A stretch of DNA of 27,945 nucleotides from a bacterium (GCA_002686445.1 NZCO01000036.1:1-27945); one strand, 5' to 3'; shown: positions 1-7,480, counted from the stretch's first letter. The notes: generated by a model from the letters alone, not told the origin. Program-made: numbers and translations.

Positions 1-27
1 GCAAGTCATAGCCTCTACATTTATAAC

Positions 28-61
28 CGGCTCCCCGCCACCGGCGGGGAGCCGTTTTTTT
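28..61 (+). terminator. Intrinsic terminator
   Basis: A perfect 12-bp GC-rich stem (28-39 with 43-54, loop ACC) is followed by seven T. It ends a plus-strand transcript whose gene lies before the window. Confidence 0.85.
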
Positions 62-65
62 GACC

Positions 66-96
66 AAAAAAAGAACCGACGGAGTTTCCATCGGTT
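66..96 (-). terminator. Intrinsic terminator of the TraB-like gene
   Basis: The stem AACCGA/TCGGTT (74-79 with 91-96) is followed on the minus strand by a run of T (A run at 66-72). It lies just downstream of the minus-strand gene ending at 120. Confidence 0.65.
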
Positions 97-119
97 TCAT
101 TGGTTACGTTGGACTGCGA

Positions 120-1076
120 TCACTTACTCGGCAGTGGGAACGGCGGGGCAACCTCGCCTAGTCCGGATTTCATGTCCCAGGCGATGAGCCACACGGTTTC
201 CTGGCGAACAAAGCCCAGCTCAGTTCGCAAGATGAAATCCATCCCAGGTCCGTGCGCGGCTCCCCAATAAATACCGATGCTCTTGCGGCCTTCCAGCAAT
301 TGCTGCTTCAGCGTGTCTATCGCTTTACGATTGCGAAAGTCGACTACACTCTTCTGAAAAAGGCCATTGAGGCTATTGCCAAAGCTGCCCAGGAAGTTTC
401 CCAGTGGCTGACCGCTAGTCATCATCTCGACACTGTCGCGCTTGAGCTTAAGCGGAACCACACGCTCTTGCTGTCCAAGCAGCTCCTCGAGCGGATTACC
501 TTGTGGCTCGTCGCTATCTTGTTGTCTTATGTACGCCTTGAACAGTTCAAGACCGGCACTGGCCAAAAGCGTAAGTTCCGTCTCGCCTTGCTCAGTCATG
601 GCCCTTTGCCACGCCTGCGAAAGTTCCACATCCGTCACATCCGAATGGACGAAATTATCCGCCCGTTTAATGTGATCGCTCTGTAGTGACAGTTGCATCT
701 GCTGCGCCGATTGCTGATATAACGCACCGAGCATGTCGAGTGGAGACTGCCGCGCCGGTATTGTCGGCGTCGTCTTCACACCCTCAAGCAACACAACTTC
801 ATACTCTTTGAACTGTGCTGTGTGAGCAGAATATAGACTTGCGTCGGCAACGTGCACGGTGCCAATGAAATCAACGATCACCTCGCCATTGCTGTAACGT
901 GGGATAGCCACCACTAAGGCCGATGGGGTCTCATCGATGTATTCCACGCCGATGAAGTCACTCATCGGCGCTGGCCCAGTTGGCTTTGGTGCCCGTTGTT
1001 GGGCTTGCGCAACTACAAAACTGCCGAGCAGCGCTATGGTTAGCGGCAACAAAACTGTCTTTCGGAACCGTTTCAT
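120..1076 (-). CDS. Secreted TraB/Tiki-like protein
   Basis: This 318-aa protein begins with a signal peptide (basic MKRFRK, hydrophobic core, likely cleavage after AQA near residue 25). The start was chosen because a GGGAGG ribosome site lies 8 nt upstream; an upstream in-frame extension lacks such a site. Two GxxH motifs frame the domain, GTVH at 72-75 and GAAH at 272-275, with a conserved LLEG around 96-99. This layout is typical of the TraB/GumN/Tiki (ChaN-related) superfamily, in which the histidines and acidic residues bind metal or haem. Tiki proteins are metal-dependent proteases, but the activity here is unknown. It is a single-gene unit with its own terminator, probably exported or anchored outside the membrane. 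The family call rests on motifs seen by eye. Confidence 0.6.
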   Translation of the reverse strand: MKRFRKTVLLPLTIALLGSFVVAQAQQRAPKPTGPAPMSDFIGVEYIDETPSALVVAIPRYSNGEVIVDFIGTVHVADASLYSAHTAQFKEYEVVLLEGVKTTPTIPARQSPLDMLGALYQQSAQQMQLSLQSDHIKRADNFVHSDVTDVELSQAWQRAMTEQGETELTLLASAGLELFKAYIRQQDSDEPQGNPLEELLGQQERVVPLKLKRDSVEMMTSGQPLGNFLGSFGNSLNGLFQKSVVDFRNRKAIDTLKQQLLEGRKSIGIYWGAAHGPGMDFILRTELGFVRQETVWLIAWDMKSGLGEVAPPFPLPSK

Positions 1077-1278
1077 CTCACGTCCTCCCTTACCTTGGGG
1101 TTTAGTTGTAATTGAACAGTCGTTAAGCCGCCACGTGGCGTCTGCGTGAACCCTAGTGCCCAAAGCCTGTCTTGGCAAGTTGCTCAGATTATTGATTGAC
1201 ATATATGCAATATAGTGCTACTTAGTAGCTAGTCTTCTGTCGGAAATCTACCAACAACGGTGACAAAGGATCTGTTCT

Positions 1279-2208
1279 ATGAAAACCAATAAAATGGTCG
1301 CGCCACAATCAGCCCAAATGGCCTTTCCCACCTTGCTCGGAATGGCTGTGGGAGTGGTCGCTGCCTTCAGTTTCTTAATCTGGGGTGTAACTGCACTCTT
1401 CTTTTGGCAAGAAACCACCGCAGAGCCGTTCATCGAAAACACCGCGCTTATCCAGGCGGTGCGGGAAAGTAGTGCTGACGTCCATAAATATCTGGAGAAT
1501 CCGAATGCCAATGAGTTACTTGACGTCAGGCTTTGTGAGGACGCTATTGCGCGCAATCCGCGAGACTGGACCGCCTACCGTCTACTCGCTGGAACGTACT
1601 TTGAGCTCGCATTCCTAGTTGAGCAGAATCACCCACAAAGGCAGTTCTTCATGGACGAAGGAACCGCTAACCACGCCATAACAGTGTTGCGTACGCCGAG
1701 CCACCCGTATGTGCATGTGAACGGGGCAAAGCTTGCTGAGTTGCGGCGTGATTATCAGCTGGCAGTGCAGCTACTTGAGCAGGCCGTCCCACTGATGCCT
1801 CGCGAAAATGAAGCTGATCGGAGGAACTACGGCAGAGTTCTAGGCGACCTCGGACGCTTGACTATGAACACTGGCATCAACGATGCTTTCTCGCACGCTA
1901 TACCTCGACTCAATGAGGCCATCACCATCTTGAAGGACGATGCCGGCAACGCACGACTTAATCGCGCCACCTGCTTCTTTCTCACCGATCGGCATGAGCA
2001 AGCATTCGCTGACTACCACTGGATTCTTGATAACTTCGCCGATTACGCATTGTTGTGCGCCGAAGCCTGTGCTGGCATCGCCGAGGTTTACGAAAACCAA
2101 GGTGACATCGACCAAGCTGCGCACTGGGTCAAGGAAGCGCTTACACACGATCCGGATAACCGCTTCGCCAAACAGATTCAGGGTAAGCTCAATGGGGACA
2201 CTATGTAG
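1279..2208 (+). CDS. Membrane-anchored TPR protein
   Basis: This 309-aa protein has one N-terminal transmembrane helix (about residues 16-46, ending in FFWQ). A mostly alpha-helical domain follows, with TPR-like repeats: an ALA-rich helix pair around 75-100, LLEQAVPLMP near 165, RLNEAITIL near 210 and a clear last repeat, AAHWVKEALTHDP, near 285. TPR domains bind other proteins, and the anchor places this one on the outer face of the cytoplasmic membrane. An AAAGGA ribosome site precedes the ATG by 8 nt. A strong terminator follows 5 bp after the stop, so it is a single-gene unit. No enzymatic motif is visible and the partner is unknown. Confidence 0.7.
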   Translation: MKTNKMVAPQSAQMAFPTLLGMAVGVVAAFSFLIWGVTALFFWQETTAEPFIENTALIQAVRESSADVHKYLENPNANELLDVRLCEDAIARNPRDWTAYRLLAGTYFELAFLVEQNHPQRQFFMDEGTANHAITVLRTPSHPYVHVNGAKLAELRRDYQLAVQLLEQAVPLMPRENEADRRNYGRVLGDLGRLTMNTGINDAFSHAIPRLNEAITILKDDAGNARLNRATCFFLTDRHEQAFADYHWILDNFADYALLCAEACAGIAEVYENQGDIDQAAHWVKEALTHDPDNRFAKQIQGKLNGDTM

Positions 2209-2213
2209 TCCTT

Positions 2214-2243
2214 AGCCCGACGTTCATTCGTTGGGCTTTTTTT
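2214..2243 (+). terminator. Intrinsic terminator of the TPR gene
   Basis: The stem AGCCC-ACG/CGT-GGGCT is followed by seven T, immediately after the stop codon at 2208. Confidence 0.8.
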
Positions 2244-2300
2244 ATAGTTGGGACGCCCGGAAGCCAAGGCCCGATAAGGCGACGTTTTATTGAATGTCAC

Positions 2301-2330
2301 AAAAAGTCTCGGATTCATTCCGGACTTTTT
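2301..2330 (-). terminator. Terminator-like hairpin downstream of tRNA-Pro
   Basis: AAAAAGTC-CGGA pairs with TCCG-GACTTTTT across a 5-nt loop, with one bulged base. It would work on either strand and most plausibly ends the tRNA-Pro transcript. Confidence 0.55.
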
Positions 2331-2371
2331 GTCTCCATGTGAGGAGAGAGCGGCGAACGATAGTGAGCGGC

Positions 2372-2401
2372 CTGAGAGAGGAGATCCCTCTCCTCTCTCA
2401 G
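2372..2401. other. Perfect 12-bp hairpin after tRNA-Pro
   Basis: CTGAGAGAGGAG (2372-2383) pairs perfectly with CTCCTCTCTCAG (2390-2401) around a 6-nt loop. It starts 6 nt beyond the tRNA 3' end on the minus strand. It has no T tract, so it is probably a processing or stability element of the tRNA precursor rather than a terminator. Confidence 0.5.
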
Positions 2402-2407
2402 ATTCAG

Positions 2408-2479
2408 TCGGGACGCACGGAATTGAACCGAGATTATATGACCCCCAGCCATATGTAATAACCATTATACCACGTCCCG
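2408..2479 (-). tRNA. tRNA-Pro (anticodon GGG)
   Basis: The minus strand folds as a complete cloverleaf. The acceptor stem CGGGACG/CGTCCCG is perfect over 7 bp and starts with C1, with discriminator A73 as in bacterial tRNA-Pro. The D arm is GTAT...TTAC with AATGG in the loop. The anticodon stem is TATGG/TCATA (one G-T pair) with loop CTGGGGG, giving anticodon GGG followed by G37. The T arm carries GTTCAATTC and has one T-T mismatch. CCA is not encoded. A possible promoter lies directly upstream. Confidence 0.88.
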
Positions 2480-2487
2480 TTCTGCGC

Positions 2488-2516
2488 ATTGTTCATTGAC
2501 ATGTATTTTTGTGCAA
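2488..2516 (-). promoter_or_regulatory. Likely tRNA-Pro promoter
   Basis: On the minus strand TTGCAC, a 17-nt spacer and AACAAT place the start of transcription at or 1-2 nt before the tRNA 5' end. Confidence 0.4.
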
Positions 2517-2539
2517 GCGACATGCATTTAAGAATGGGC

Positions 2540-2545
2540 TATACT
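2540..2545 (+). promoter_or_regulatory. -10 box TATACT for the DUF1761 gene
   Basis: TATACT lies 17 nt after GCGACA (a weak -35) and about 75 nt before the gene start. It lies in the divergent region opposite tRNA-Pro. Confidence 0.4.
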
Positions 2546-2619
2546 AAGGGGAGTAATGTTGGTTGTAGCACATGACGATGGGGGTTCCCGTCCGCTCATT
2601 CGAGAGGGGGTGAGTGTCT

Positions 2620-3036
2620 ATGTTTATTGGAGATGTTAGCTTCTTGATGGTCCTTATCGCCGCTATTGTGGCGATGGCCTTAGGCGCCTTTTGGTATTCC
2701 AAGAGTGGCTTTGGCAAATCTTGGATGAAGGAAGTTGGACTATCGGATGCCAAACTGAAGACTATGCAAAAGTCTGCGCGTAAATCGTATGCGCTTGGCT
2801 TCATCGCAGCTTTGGTAACAGCCTTTGTCTTGGCACACGTTGTGCGCTTAGCTGGCGCTACCACTATCGCCGAAGGAGCCATTGTTGGTTTCTGGGTTTG
2901 GCTTGGATTCTTCCTAACGACCGGTATTGGACAGGTGTTGTGGGAAGGTCGTTCAAACAAGCTCACTCAGATCAACGCTGGGTATCAATTAGTGCAGCTA
3001 ATCTTGATGGCCGCTATCTTGGCAGCCTGGGGTTAA
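2620..3036 (+). CDS. DUF1761 family membrane protein
   Basis: This 138-aa protein has four transmembrane segments (about 4-26, 55-80, 85-110, 118-138). The first is followed by the family's typical FWYS...GKSWMKEVGLS stretch (near residues 24-42). DUF1761 proteins are small bacterial membrane proteins of unknown function. ATG 2620 was chosen because AGGGGGTGA (2605-2613) is a near-perfect ribosome site at normal spacing; a GTG at 2614 would lie too close to it. It is a single-gene unit with its own terminator. No catalytic residue can be named. Confidence 0.75.
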   Translation: MFIGDVSFLMVLIAAIVAMALGAFWYSKSGFGKSWMKEVGLSDAKLKTMQKSARKSYALGFIAALVTAFVLAHVVRLAGATTIAEGAIVGFWVWLGFFLTTGIGQVLWEGRSNKLTQINAGYQLVQLILMAAILAAWG

Positions 3037-3053
3037 GCAAAACTGGTTTATAT

Positions 3054-3084
3054 AAACACCGCGCTTTAATGCGCGGTGTTTATT
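3054..3084 (+). terminator. Intrinsic terminator of the DUF1761 gene
   Basis: AAACACCGCGC pairs with GCGCGGTGTTT (11 bp, 6-nt loop), followed by ATT. Confidence 0.7.
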
Positions 3085-3085
3085 A

Positions 3086-3280
3086 GGAGCCCATAATACC
3101 GGCGGCAGCCTGCCGGCCAAGCAGGCAGTGCCGCGGGAATGAAGGGCTTTAAAAAAGTCGCGGCGGCGGCCGCTTCTTCTCTAGCAAAACAACCCAGGTT
3201 CCGTTCGCAAAAAATTACCTCGAGGTTCGCCAGCCGGCGGAGCCCCGAGGTGGCGAACGGATTGTTTTATCATGCGGGGG
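3086..3280. other. Gene-free spacer with palindromes
   Basis: No credible gene is present. It holds GCCTGC/GCAGGC palindromes (3108-3126) and a 16-bp string (3116-3131) that recurs exactly at 8730-8745 inside the hairpin array. It also holds a nested hairpin closed by CCGTTCGC (3201-3208) and GCGAACGG (3253-3260), with CCTCG/CGAGG inside. This last structure lies just downstream of the mutY-like stop and may end that transcript, though its T tract is weak. Confidence 0.4.
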
Positions 3281-4090
3281 TTAGGCGATACGAATCCGGC
3301 CGCGAACTGTCGCCACGAGGCCTTCTGTTTGTAACTGCGCGAGCGCTGCTTCCGCCCGCTTCTCCCCTACCTGTAATTCTTCTAGTAGCTCTACGCGTGT
3401 CACTGCTTGTTTAGTCGTGAGCAAGGCGATGATTCTACCTCTCACCTGACGGTTAGAACCAACAAAGGCGCTCTGCTTTACATAGTGCTTGCTCCTCGTG
3501 TTAGTATTTCCATGTTCCTGCTTTAGGTGCGCGCCGTAATCCATCAGCGCCCAATACCACTTGCGTGGCTCACGCGCACTGACGGTCGCGGTGATCAACG
3601 GAAGTAATTGATCGTCGGAAACCTCTGTCTTACCAGTAAGGAAATGGTGTAAAAAAACGGTCCTGATATTCGTTTCGATCATCGTCACCGGTTTGTTGTG
3701 GGCAAAGGCCTGCACGGCAGCCGCAGTATACGGACCAATACCAGGCAGCGCTCGCAAGCTTTGCTCATCTTTAGGTAGGACGCCGCGATGCTGATCGATG
3801 ACGGCTTGGGCACACCGTTGCAGGTTTTGGGCGCGGCGATTGTAGCCCAGGCCTTGCCAGGCTGTAAGTACGTCGGCTAGTGAGGCGCGGCTAAGCGAAT
3901 CCCAATCGCCGAAGCGATCTAACCACGCCTCATGTTTCGGAATCACCCGATCAACCTGGGTTTGCTGCAACATGACCTCAGACACCAGAATCGCGTAGGC
4001 GTCAGTAGTTTCCCGCCAGGGCAAACTGCGACCACGCTGGCGGTAGTACTGCCATACCACACGTCGAAATTTCTGCTGCGCTTTATTCAT
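3281..4090 (-). CDS. mutY: MutY-like A/G-specific adenine glycosylase without Fe-S cluster
   Basis: This 269-aa HhH-GPD DNA glycosylase carries the MutY signature SEVMLQQTQV (37-46, catalytic Glu38). It also has the helix-hairpin-helix LPGIGPYTAAAV (115-126). MutY removes adenine mispaired with 8-oxoguanine. Two features depart from E. coli MutY. The position of the catalytic Asp (LDGNVKRV) holds Glu139 in MIETNIRTV. The four Fe-S cysteines after the MDYGA motif (184-188) are absent, with a SKHYVKQSAF stretch instead. The C-terminal ~55 residues look like a small winged helix (ELLEELQVGEKRAEAAL...) rather than the NUDIX-like 8-oxoG domain, so length is below the usual ~350. Members of this kind in small genomes are variously annotated as adenine glycosylase, endonuclease III-like or HesB. 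The minus-strand start lies 31 bp from the end of the candidate RNA. Confidence 0.75.
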   Translation of the reverse strand: MNKAQQKFRRVVWQYYRQRGRSLPWRETTDAYAILVSEVMLQQTQVDRVIPKHEAWLDRFGDWDSLSRASLADVLTAWQGLGYNRRAQNLQRCAQAVIDQHRGVLPKDEQSLRALPGIGPYTAAAVQAFAHNKPVTMIETNIRTVFLHHFLTGKTEVSDDQLLPLITATVSAREPRKWYWALMDYGAHLKQEHGNTNTRSKHYVKQSAFVGSNRQVRGRIIALLTTKQAVTRVELLEELQVGEKRAEAALAQLQTEGLVATVRGRIRIA

Positions 4091-4120
4091 CTAGTTACTG
4101 TACGTGCTCATTTGCCCAAA

Positions 4121-4748
4121 GAAAAAAGGCCATTGCCTGATGATGAGTGGAGTCTCCAATCGTCATAGGTAATGGCCAGTGTTAGACCGGGCGTCGTATG
4201 AGGCCAACCCTTTCGAAATACGTTCGTCTGGATGATGTGTTCAGATGTAGTGGTCTAACGGGATGGCGATGTGTGAGGCTCTCAATGAGCCTCAGGGGGA
4301 AACAGATAAGGGCACCCTCACGATGTGATGCTGTCACCGCACCGTGAAAGTTTTCCGAAGACTCAGACTTCCCGTTGAAGTAAGAATGAGAGCACGGGCG
4401 GCTACTTGCGCAACTTTCGCGACAAGTAACCGGGACCGTCGTTCTGCGTGATCGTGACCAGGTAGGAATGATAGCAGGCGCGCGTCCGTCGCTGTATGAA
4501 CGAACGCACGCCCCGTCAGTGCCAACAGGCCAGTACGAATAATAGCAGGCTGGCGCGGCGACAAAGCCACCGCACCAGCCACCTTCAACCGTCGTGCCAC
4601 CCGTTTCGACAGAATGGTGCCACGATCAAGAAACTACAGGCATTAGACCAAAAATCTAAACTGGAATGAACAAATGATTCCGGCATTCGGCCAAGCGGTG
4701 CTCGACCGAATGCTCTTCGCAGTGCCACGTAGCGGTGGTCTCCTCAGC
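4121..4748 (-). ncRNA. Candidate structured non-coding RNA (unknown family)
   Basis: This gene-free stretch has a transcription start and stop of its own: TTGACA-N16-TATAGT (4755-4782) and a hairpin ending in six T (4122-4177). Between them the minus strand is dense in stems. Examples are GCATTCGG/CCGAATGC near 4680-4715, a 15-bp stem with three G-U pairs around 4547-4581, GGCGTGCGT/ACGCGCGCC, a 9-bp stem around 4400-4435 and GAGCCTCA/TGAGGCTC (4272-4292). GGTCTAAC/GTTAGACC closes a ~75-nt domain (4181-4259). A 15-nt motif recurs three times between hairpins (4380-4394, 4462-4476, 4533-4547). I looked for the hallmarks of tmRNA, RNase P RNA and SRP RNA and found none. An 88-codon frame here has no ribosome site or recognisable product. 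RNA function is inferred. Confidence 0.55.
4122..4177 (-). terminator. Terminator of the candidate RNA
   Basis: GGCCATT/AATGGCC (4171-4177 with 4128-4134) closes a longer hairpin containing TGGAG/CTCCA and is followed on the minus strand by TTTTTTC. It lies between the RNA and the mutY-like gene. Confidence 0.65.
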
Positions 4749-4754
4749 ACGTCA

Positions 4755-4782
4755 ACTATACGCCCCTAAATTATCATGTCAA
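4755..4782 (-). promoter_or_regulatory. Strong promoter of the candidate RNA
   Basis: TTGACA (4777-4782), a 16-nt spacer and TATAGT (4755-4760) on the minus strand predict a start near 4748. It lies just after the ndk terminator, so the downstream stretch is an independent transcript. Confidence 0.65.
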
Positions 4783-4804
4783 CAAAAGTCTTTTCCACCG
4801 CACC

Positions 4805-4847
4805 AAAAAGGCCGCACTGGGGGATCTTAACGTCCCATCGAGCGGCC
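4805..4847 (-). terminator. Intrinsic terminator of ndk
   Basis: GGCCGC/GCGGCC (4842-4847 with 4810-4815) is followed by TTTTT on the minus strand, 18 bp after the ndk stop. Confidence 0.7.
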
Positions 4848-4864
4848 GAAGAAGTCTGACTCAG

Positions 4865-5458
4865 TTACTTACTTGGTGCGCCCCACTTGGGGTCATGCAA
4901 CACCATGTCGACAACTGTTTCGTACTTGTGTAGTTCTTCGTCTGTGAACCACAACGCAATCTCACGCTCCGCTTCAGCTGGCTCGCTTGAGGCATGCATC
5001 AGGTTCCGGACCGCACGAGATTCTTTATCGGCCTGGCCGAAGTCGTCGATAGTCAAGTCCCCTCGGATAGTACCCATGTCCGCGGAGACTGGGTTAGTAC
5101 CGCCTATAATGTTGCGGACGCTTTGGATAGCTTGGTTCCCTTCAAGCACCATGGCTGCCACTGGACCGGTCGATAGGTAGCTCATATTAGAGACGCGCAC
5201 GCGCGAGCCGAGCTCTTGAGCTGTTTCGGTCATTTCCTCACCACGCTCCTTAGCGCCGGCTGAAGCTTTTTCCCAAATTGACTGGTAGTAGTCAGGATCT
5301 TCAGAGTAGTGCTGGCCTACCAATTCCTCATCAACCCAGACCATCTTCATACCGATGATCTTAAGCCCTGACTTTTCAAAGCGCGTGATAATGTCGCCAA
5401 TCAGACCGCGTTGTACGCCGTCCGGTTTAATAACTGCAAGTGTTCGTTCAATTGCCAT
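4865..5458 (-). CDS. ndk: Nucleoside diphosphate kinase (long form)
   Basis: NDK transfers the gamma phosphate of NTPs to NDPs through a phosphohistidine. The N-terminus ERTLAVIKPDGVQRGLIG and the active-site segment NLMHASS (His155) are clear, as are STGPVAAMVLEG and IIGGTNPVSADMGTIRGD. At 197 aa it is longer than the usual 140-150. The extra residues are mainly a hydrophilic insertion at about 62-90 (KASAGAKERGEE...), plus a few before the active site. ATG 5458 was chosen because MAIERTLAVIKPDG is the family N-terminus; no strong ribosome site is visible. It follows the hydroxyacid dehydrogenase by 57 bp on the same strand and is closed by its own terminator. Confidence 0.93.
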   Translation of the reverse strand: MAIERTLAVIKPDGVQRGLIGDIITRFEKSGLKIIGMKMVWVDEELVGQHYSEDPDYYQSIWEKASAGAKERGEEMTETAQELGSRVRVSNMSYLSTGPVAAMVLEGNQAIQSVRNIIGGTNPVSADMGTIRGDLTIDDFGQADKESRAVRNLMHASSEPAEAEREIALWFTDEELHKYETVVDMVLHDPKWGAPSK

Positions 5459-5515
5459 ATATATCAGATTAAATGCTTGATGCTTCTTTGTAAAACGAAA
5501 AACTTCTGGTGTCAA

Positions 5516-6523
5516 CTATTTTGCCTCAACAACATTCTGCGGACTACCCGCCACATACGATGAGATGTTGGCCACGCTAGTGTCAAAAATGCGCTGCACT
5601 GCCTCCTTACTATTGAACGCATTGTGCGGTGTGATGATTACGTCCGTCCGCGCCACTAGCACATGGTTCCGTAACATGGTCATTAAGTCATTAGTCTGGT
5701 GCGTATCCTGCGACAAGAACTCGATGCGATCGTACGTGTCGTGTTCCTCTTCCAAGACATCCAAACCAGCACCCGCTAACTTCTTTTCTTGTAGGGCCCA
5801 GAGTAAGGCTTCCGTATCGATCAGTCCTCCGCGAGCGGTGTTCACCAACAGTGCGCCAGGTTTGATCTGTTCCAAGCGTTCCTTATTAATCAGGTGGTGC
5901 GTCGACTCAAGATACGGCACATGCAAAGTCACGACGTCGCTCGCAGCTAACAGTTCTTCTAATGTCTCCGCATACGTGAAGTCGCGCTCCTTAGCTAGCT
6001 CCTTATCCGGGCTCACATCAAAGGCTAGTACCTTCATGCCGAAACCAAGACCGATGGTAATAACATTCCGCCCAATGTTGCCGGTCCCGATAACACCGAG
6101 CGTCTTACCGCTTAAATCAAATCCCATTAAACCTTCTCGATCGAAGTTCATCTTCTCCGTACGTTCGTACGATTGAAAAATTTTACGTGACAGCGCAAGA
6201 ATAAGAGCGAAGGCATGCTCCGCCACCGTCCGCTCGCCATAATGCGGCACGTTGGTGACGACAATGCCCCGCTTCGCACAGGCTTCCATGTCTATGTGAT
6301 CAACGCCAGCCGAGCGAGCCACAATCAATTTCAGCTGTGGCATCTTGGGTAACATGTCTGCGGTGATCTCCGAGGTGACAAACACCGAAATTATTTCCGC
6401 ATCAGCGGCTTGAGTGATCTGATCTTGCACCGTCTCTGACACGGTTACAGCCTCAACATCAGGCAACGCGGTGGCCAGTTGCTTCGCGTCATCTTCATGC
6501 GCATCGAAAAATACTAGTTTCAT
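5516..6523 (-). CDS. D-isomer-specific 2-hydroxyacid dehydrogenase (D-lactate dehydrogenase-like)
   Basis: This 335-aa NAD-dependent enzyme has the family fold: a split catalytic domain and a central Rossmann domain with GVIGTGNIG (143-151). The catalytic triad is Arg231 in LVNTARGGLID, Glu260 in GLDVLEEE and His300 in ITPHNAF. The residues RSAGVDHID and NVPHYGERTVAEHA resemble fermentative D-lactate dehydrogenase (LdhA), which reduces pyruvate to D-lactate and regenerates NAD+. That role would suit a fermentative organism with little respiration, but other D-2-hydroxyacids are possible substrates. It is the likely upstream partner of ndk in one transcript. The ATG is preceded by AAGGGATAAACAC, a modest ribosome site. 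Confidence 0.88.
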   Translation of the reverse strand: MKLVFFDAHEDDAKQLATALPDVEAVTVSETVQDQITQAADAEIISVFVTSEITADMLPKMPQLKLIVARSAGVDHIDMEACAKRGIVVTNVPHYGERTVAEHAFALILALSRKIFQSYERTEKMNFDREGLMGFDLSGKTLGVIGTGNIGRNVITIGLGFGMKVLAFDVSPDKELAKERDFTYAETLEELLAASDVVTLHVPYLESTHHLINKERLEQIKPGALLVNTARGGLIDTEALLWALQEKKLAGAGLDVLEEEHDTYDRIEFLSQDTHQTNDLMTMLRNHVLVARTDVIITPHNAFNSKEAVQRIFDTSVANISSYVAGSPQNVVEAK

Positions 6524-6601
6524 GTGTTTATCCCTTAATGGACGTAAATAATAGCAGCAGTAAACATCACTATAGCTGTGAAGTCAAGCTAGTAGCAACC
6601 A

Positions 6602-7441
6602 CTACTTCTGCCCCGTAATGAGCCAATCATCCCCTGCCCGTACGATAGACACGGTGCCGTCCCGATCGGTGCGCCAGATGGGCAGGCTCGCAAGCCGATC
6701 AAGTATTTCTTGATGGGGGTGATCAAACCGATTATCAAGACCAGCCGACACGATAGCTGCGCTCGGTTGTACGGCAGCAAGAAATTCAGGACTGGTCGAA
6801 GACTTACTGCCGTGATGACCAACTTTTAGTATGTCAGCCTGAAGCTCACCGCCGGGCCAAGCCGTCAGTAGCAGACGCTCCACCCTACTTTCCGCATCGC
6901 CAGTAAGCAGAAAGGAAAGATCCGGCCAGCTGGCTTTAACTACTATCGACGCATTGTTAAGGTCTGAAGCCGTAGCGGCCATGGCTTCGTCTGAGTCGAG
7001 CGGATTTAAAATAGTAAGCTCCGCGTCGCCAACTGTGAGCTGCTGTCCGGCGCGAGCGAAACGATAGGCGACCCCGCGCTCACCAATCATCGTCAGCCAA
7101 GCCTCTTGCAGCTGCGATGAGTGAGCTGCATCGGGTAGCACCACCAGCCCCACATCATATGCTTCCAAAACATGTAGTAGGCCTTCCATATGGTCTCGTT
7201 GCGGATGCGTAACCATCACCACCTCTATAGTGCGATCGAACCAGGGCATCTCTTGCGCCAGGCGTTCAAGCACCACCCGACCCTGACCGCCATCGATGAG
7301 CACCTGGGCAGTTCCTGATTGCAGTAAGATTGCGTCTCCCTGACCGACGTCTAACACAGCCACTTTATCCAATGGCTGCGGAATAATCTCCAGCAACAAA
7401 ATAAATGCGGCAAGGAGGAGTGCACCGTACATGCGCGACAT
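6602..7441 (-). CDS. ComEC-type metallo-beta-lactamase hydrolase, membrane-anchored
   Basis: One N-terminal transmembrane helix (about 5-20) is followed by a metallo-beta-lactamase fold like the C-terminal domain of the DNA-uptake protein ComEC. Visible are AVLDVGQGDAILLQSG, the metal motif THPQRDHMEG, LLTGDAE and ILKVGHHGSKSSTSPEFL. ComEC's channel part is absent, so it is a stand-alone hydrolase outside the membrane, probably a nuclease or phosphodiesterase. ATG 7441 was preferred over a start at 7483 because the latter lies upstream of the previous gene's terminator (7453-7480). TATACT ends 6 nt before the ATG, suggesting a leaderless mRNA; ATG 7432 is also possible. Confidence 0.8.
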   Translation of the reverse strand: MSRMYGALLLAAFILLLEIIPQPLDKVAVLDVGQGDAILLQSGTAQVLIDGGQGRVVLERLAQEMPWFDRTIEVVMVTHPQRDHMEGLLHVLEAYDVGLVVLPDAAHSSQLQEAWLTMIGERGVAYRFARAGQQLTVGDAELTILNPLDSDEAMAATASDLNNASIVVKASWPDLSFLLTGDAESRVERLLLTAWPGGELQADILKVGHHGSKSSTSPEFLAAVQPSAAIVSAGLDNRFDHPHQEILDRLASLPIWRTDRDGTVSIVRAGDDWLITGQK

Positions 7442-7452
7442 CTGTTTAGTAT

Positions 7453-7480
7453 ATAAAAGAACCCACAACTGATGTGTGGG
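7453..7480 (-). terminator. Terminator between the small gene and the ComEC-like gene
   Basis: CCCACA/TGTGGG (6 bp) is followed by TTCTTTTATA on the minus strand, just after the small gene that ends at 7506. Confidence 0.5.

Noticed and set aside
3139..3414. 91-codon plus-strand frame
   Set aside because: Runs antisense into the mutY-like gene, low-complexity start, no ribosome site.
4334..4600. 88-codon minus-strand frame in the ndk-mutY gap
   Set aside because: No ribosome site, no recognisable domain, and it runs through strong hairpins; the stretch fits an RNA better.
4121..4748. tmRNA, RNase P RNA or SRP RNA
   Set aside because: No tRNA-like T arm or tag frame, no GAGGAAAGTCC-type RNase P core and no SRP GGAAG core could be found by eye; a model search is still needed.
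6546..6560. AATAATAGCAGCAG-like string similar to array unit starts
   Set aside because: Single short match in the ldh-comEC gap without a paired arm; likely chance.
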